Shown: in pieces, positions 29,884 to 31,991 of the stretch | Position numbering within the stretch: position 1 is the first letter of the stretch | Layout of the letters: each line of letters opens with the position of its first letter | NCBI GenBank assembly: GCA_965369635.1 | Contig: CBDURC010000005.1 | Coordinates: 1 to 31,991 of the forward strand | Reading direction: 5' to 3' | Length of the DNA: 31,991 nt | Source of the DNA: UBA3071 sp965369635 | Lineage (GTDB): Bacteria; Chloroflexota; Anaerolineae; UBA3071 | The notes under the pieces: generated by a model | Database searches by the model: none | Told to the model about the DNA's origin: nothing | Seen by the model: the letters and a program-made list of their open reading frames with translations, nothing else | Program-made: the position numbers and the translations under genes

Positions 29884-31299
29884 TCACGAAGCCACCGCCG
29901 CTCTCTCAATCGCCCGCACGACTTTGCAGTACCCCGTGCAGCGGCAGAGGTTGCCGGTGAGCGCTTGCCGGATCTCCTCGCGACTCGGCCGTGGCATCTC
30001 TGCCAGCAGTCTGGCAGCGGACATGATCAGTCCCGGCGTGCAGTAGCCGCATTGCACCGCCCCTTCCTCGATGAAGGCCTGCTGCACCGGATGCAAGCTG
30101 CCCTCTCCCGCCAGTCCCTCGATGGTCACCACCTGGCAACCGTGGACGCGCGGCGCAGGCACAAGGCAACTCTGCACCGCCATGCCATCCAGCCAGACGG
30201 TGCAGGCGCCGCACTCACCCTCGGCGCACCCTTCCTTGGTGCCCGTCAGCCCCAAGTCCTCGCGCAGTAAGCGCAGCAGGGTTTTGTCGTTCGCCCCGCA
30301 CACGCTCACAGGCTGACCGTTGACCGTGAACTCGATGGGGGCGTTGGAGGCGTGAAACGTGATGCGTGGTACGTGCCTGATCACCGATGCCTGATCACTG
30401 ATCCCCTTCAGCGTGACCGGACGTGCGGGCCAGCCGCGCCGCTCGCTGCCGTCCCGCAATTGCCGCAGTGCCCGCACGGTGAGCACTCGCACCATAGCGC
30501 GACGGTAGTCGGCGCTGCCGCGGATGTCATCAATGGGCCGCGCCGCAGCCGCTGCCAGTTCGCCTGCCCGGGCCATCGTGTACTCCGTCAGCGGCCGGCC
30601 GATCAAGCTCTCCTCAGCGTCAGTGGCGCGGATGATGGTCGGGGCCACGGAGCCGAGGGCGATGCTGGCGCGGGAGATACGGTCATCCTCGAAACCCAGG
30701 ACGACGGCCACGTTGACCACGGCAATAGCCTGTGCCTGACGCAGCCCCAGCTTGAGGAAGGTGCCCCGCTCGTTTGCTTTCAGTGCAGGAAACTGAATGG
30801 ACACCAGCATCTCATCCGGCTGCAACGCCGTGCGCCGCACGCCAAGGCAGAACTCCTCGAAAGGCAGTTCTCGCTCGCCGCGCTGGCGGCTGCCCAGGAT
30901 CACCGATGCATCCAACGCCCAGAGTGGGGTGATGGTGTCGCCTGCGGGCGACGCGTTGATCAGGTTGCCGGCGATGGTGCCGCGATTGCGGATCTGTGGC
31001 GAGCCTACCTGCCAACATGCTCTGGCCAGGGGGAAGGCTTCGTCCACGAGCAGATCTGAAACCACGACCTGGCTGTGGGTCACCAGAGGCCCCAGCCGGA
31101 CTGTACCGTTATCGAGGGCGATGTCGTCCAGGCCGGGGATGCGGGTCACGTCCACCAGCGTGGGCACGTGCCGTACCCCGCGCTCCAGTTCCAGGATCAG
31201 ATCCGTGCCGCCGGCGATGATACGAGTGTCCTCGCTGTGCTCAGCCAGCAGGGTCAAGGCTTCGGGAAGTGTCTTGGGAAAACAGTAATTCTGCCACAT
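29884..31299 (-). CDS. Fused FAD-binding and [2Fe-2S] subunit of a xanthine dehydrogenase-family hydroxylase
   Basis: 471 residues; ATG 31299 follows GGAGG by 9 bases. Residues about 1-290 are a CoxM/YgfM-type FAD subunit, with RIIAGGTDLILEL (first FAD motif) and RNRGTIAGNLINASPAGD (second). Residues about 320-471 are a complete CoxS-type iron-sulfur subunit with all eight cysteines: Cys358, 363, 366, 378 for the plant-type cluster and Cys417, 420, 452, 454 for the second. In classic fused small subunits (XdhA) the iron-sulfur part comes first and FAD second; here the order is reversed. The joining segment (about 299-318) is encoded by repeat-like DNA, suggesting that two adjacent genes ran together. 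It passes electrons from the molybdenum site to FAD. The partner molybdopterin subunit is the next gene. Confidence 0.92.
   Translation of the reverse strand: MWQNYCFPKTLPEALTLLAEHSEDTRIIAGGTDLILELERGVRHVPTLVDVTRIPGLDDIALDNGTVRLGPLVTHSQVVVSDLLVDEAFPLARACWQVGSPQIRNRGTIAGNLINASPAGDTITPLWALDASVILGSRQRGERELPFEEFCLGVRRTALQPDEMLVSIQFPALKANERGTFLKLGLRQAQAIAVVNVAVVLGFEDDRISRASIALGSVAPTIIRATDAEESLIGRPLTEYTMARAGELAAAAARPIDDIRGSADYRRAMVRVLTVRALRQLRDGSERRGWPARPVTLKGISDQASVIRHVPRITFHASNAPIEFTVNGQPVSVCGANDKTLLRLLREDLGLTGTKEGCAEGECGACTVWLDGMAVQSCLVPAPRVHGCQVVTIEGLAGEGSLHPVQQAFIEEGAVQCGYCTPGLIMSAARLLAEMPRPSREEIRQALTGNLCRCTGYCKVVRAIERAAVAS
30346..30405. repeat. Repeat-like DNA encoding the FAD-FeS linker
   Basis: It contains a 14-bp tandem pair (TGATCACCGATGCC at 30378, TGATCACTGATCCC at 30392) next to a CGTGAAACGTGATGCGTGG stretch. 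Translated, it reads ISDQASVIRHVPRITFHAS. Both pieces look like noncoding filler repeats known from related genomes rather than like either enzyme family. Confidence 0.55.
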
Positions 31300-31350
31300 C
31301 TCAGTCTACCTCCCAGTTCCTTCTCCCATCTCTTCCGTCACCCTCTTTGC

Positions 31351-31398
31351 GTATCTTCTGCACAACAGAAGTATACAACCATTCTTCCTGGCCGCCAA
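31351..31398 (-). promoter_or_regulatory. Promoter with dyad ahead of the FAD/FeS subunit gene
   Basis: Minus strand: TTGGCG (31398-31393), 17-bp spacer, TATACT (31375-31370), about 70 bp before ATG 31299. The dyad CTTCTG (31355-31360) / CAGAAG (31366-31371), extended outward by GTAT/ATAC with one bulge, overlaps the -10 and the expected start. It could hold a repressor. The rest of the 212-bp gap after ssnA has GTTGCGC direct and inverted repeats (31416-31460) but no gene. Confidence 0.5.
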
Positions 31399-31511
31399 AC
31401 CTAAGGATTCGCGGGGTTGCGCAGTGGTTGCGCGCGGACAGGAAGGCGCAACGCGCTTGACAGTCAAAGTGCGTTGCACCTGAGACGGTGCTACCGATCA
31501 TTTCCTTGCTC

Positions 31512-31991
31512 TCAGAACCGCTTCCACACCTGCTTGGCCTGCTCCAGCGCCCGGGCGACGATGGCTTCCTCGTCCAGCGTGAGAAGTTCGCGCTCCTTCA
31601 TCAGCAGTTTGCCACCGCAGATGGTGTGGGTCACTTCGCAGCCCCCGATGCCGAAGAGGATGTGCCAGGGTAGGTTGCCGGCGCTCAGCGGCGTGAAGGG
31701 ATGGTAGTCGAGGATGATGATGTCGGCGTATGCGCCCATGGCCAACTCGCCCAGCGGCTTGGGGAAGAAGCGGGCGGCAATGCGACCGTTGTTGGCGTAG
31801 GCCAAGCGCATCACCACGTCCCCCGGCATGGCGCGCGGGTCGCCCTGATGCAGCTTGTGCACCAGGTAAGCCGTCTTCATCTCCGTGAACATGTTGTTGG
31901 AGAAGCCGTCGTTGCCCAGGCCCACGGTGATGCCGCGGCGCAGCAATCCCTTCACATCGGCCACACCGACGGCGTTGTTCATGTTGGAGCG
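31512..31991 (-). CDS. ssnA: SsnA-type amidohydrolase, C-terminal part (cut by the window edge)
   Basis: The frame is open to the right edge, so only the last 159 residues are present. Seen: NNAVG at the edge, LGNDGFSNNMFTEMKTAYL with the metal-site Asp of the amidohydrolase fold, NNGRIAARFFPKPLGELAMGAYADIIILDY, then NLPWHILFGIGGCEVTHTI and a KRF end. These fit SsnA, a putative aminohydrolase that occurs in selenium-dependent molybdenum hydroxylase clusters; general guanine deaminase/chlorohydrolase relatives are less close in the FxKPLGxLxxGAYADxIILDY region. The N-terminal HxH metal site is outside the window. It is the first gene seen of the hydroxylase cluster; the substrate is unknown. 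Confidence 0.9.
   Translation of the reverse strand, partial: RSNMNNAVGVADVKGLLRRGITVGLGNDGFSNNMFTEMKTAYLVHKLHQGDPRAMPGDVVMRLAYANNGRIAARFFPKPLGELAMGAYADIIILDYHPFTPLSAGNLPWHILFGIGGCEVTHTICGGKLLMKERELLTLDEEAIVARALEQAKQVWKRF

Overview
The window looks like a contig from an uncultured Chloroflexota bacterium, most likely of the Anaerolineae type. The grounds are the secreted proteins with Thr-Pro linkers of the (TPTPT)n kind, a VYLPIV-like hydrophobic motif after such linkers, DUF11-repeat and C25-peptidase surface proteins, a small conserved protein I recall from Chloroflexota genomes, high GC, and several noncoding interspersed repeats of the CACGGATT/CACAGAG kind. This assignment is an inference; there is no rRNA or other decisive marker here. 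No tRNA, rRNA, CRISPR array, phage or transposase gene was found.

Left part (1-18.2 kb, mostly + strand) is a cell-surface and proteolysis region. It holds the 3' part of a C25 (gingipain-family) peptidase, a 1920-residue secreted DUF11 protein with a papain-fold (C39-like) peptidase domain set inside one of its repeats and a YVTN beta-propeller at its C terminus, a TPR lipoprotein plus M16 zinc peptidase pair, a membrane transglutaminase (- strand), two small genes (a Chloroflexota-type conserved protein and an FmdB zinc ribbon), a second complete C25-family protein in which the catalytic Cys is replaced by Ser, and a small exported protein preceded by four TTTACA-like boxes at an exact 11-bp period.

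Middle part (18.2-22.7 kb) is a housekeeping block. rnhA, a MATE exporter gene and tsaD form a tight - strand operon, and an RNase D-like gene diverges from it. Two near-consensus promoters stand back to back between them. The operon leader contains the decayed C-terminal end of an HAD-IB phosphatase gene. Next come two overlapping - strand genes for paralogous multi-spanning membrane proteins of the GT-C/PTPS-related type, apparently starting from a leaderless promoter.

Right part (26.3-32.0 kb, all - strand) is a selenium-dependent-type molybdenum hydroxylase cluster: ssnA (cut by the window edge), an FAD/[2Fe-2S] subunit in which the two domains are fused in the unusual order FAD then FeS, the molybdopterin subunit, and the maturation protein yqeB. 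The FAD-FeS linker is encoded by repeat-like DNA, a long inverted-repeat element lies between the two enzyme subunits, and a possible three-way-junction RNA structure lies between the molybdopterin subunit and yqeB. These are the parts most worth follow-up, together with the Cys-to-Ser C25 paralogue and the nested C39-like domain.
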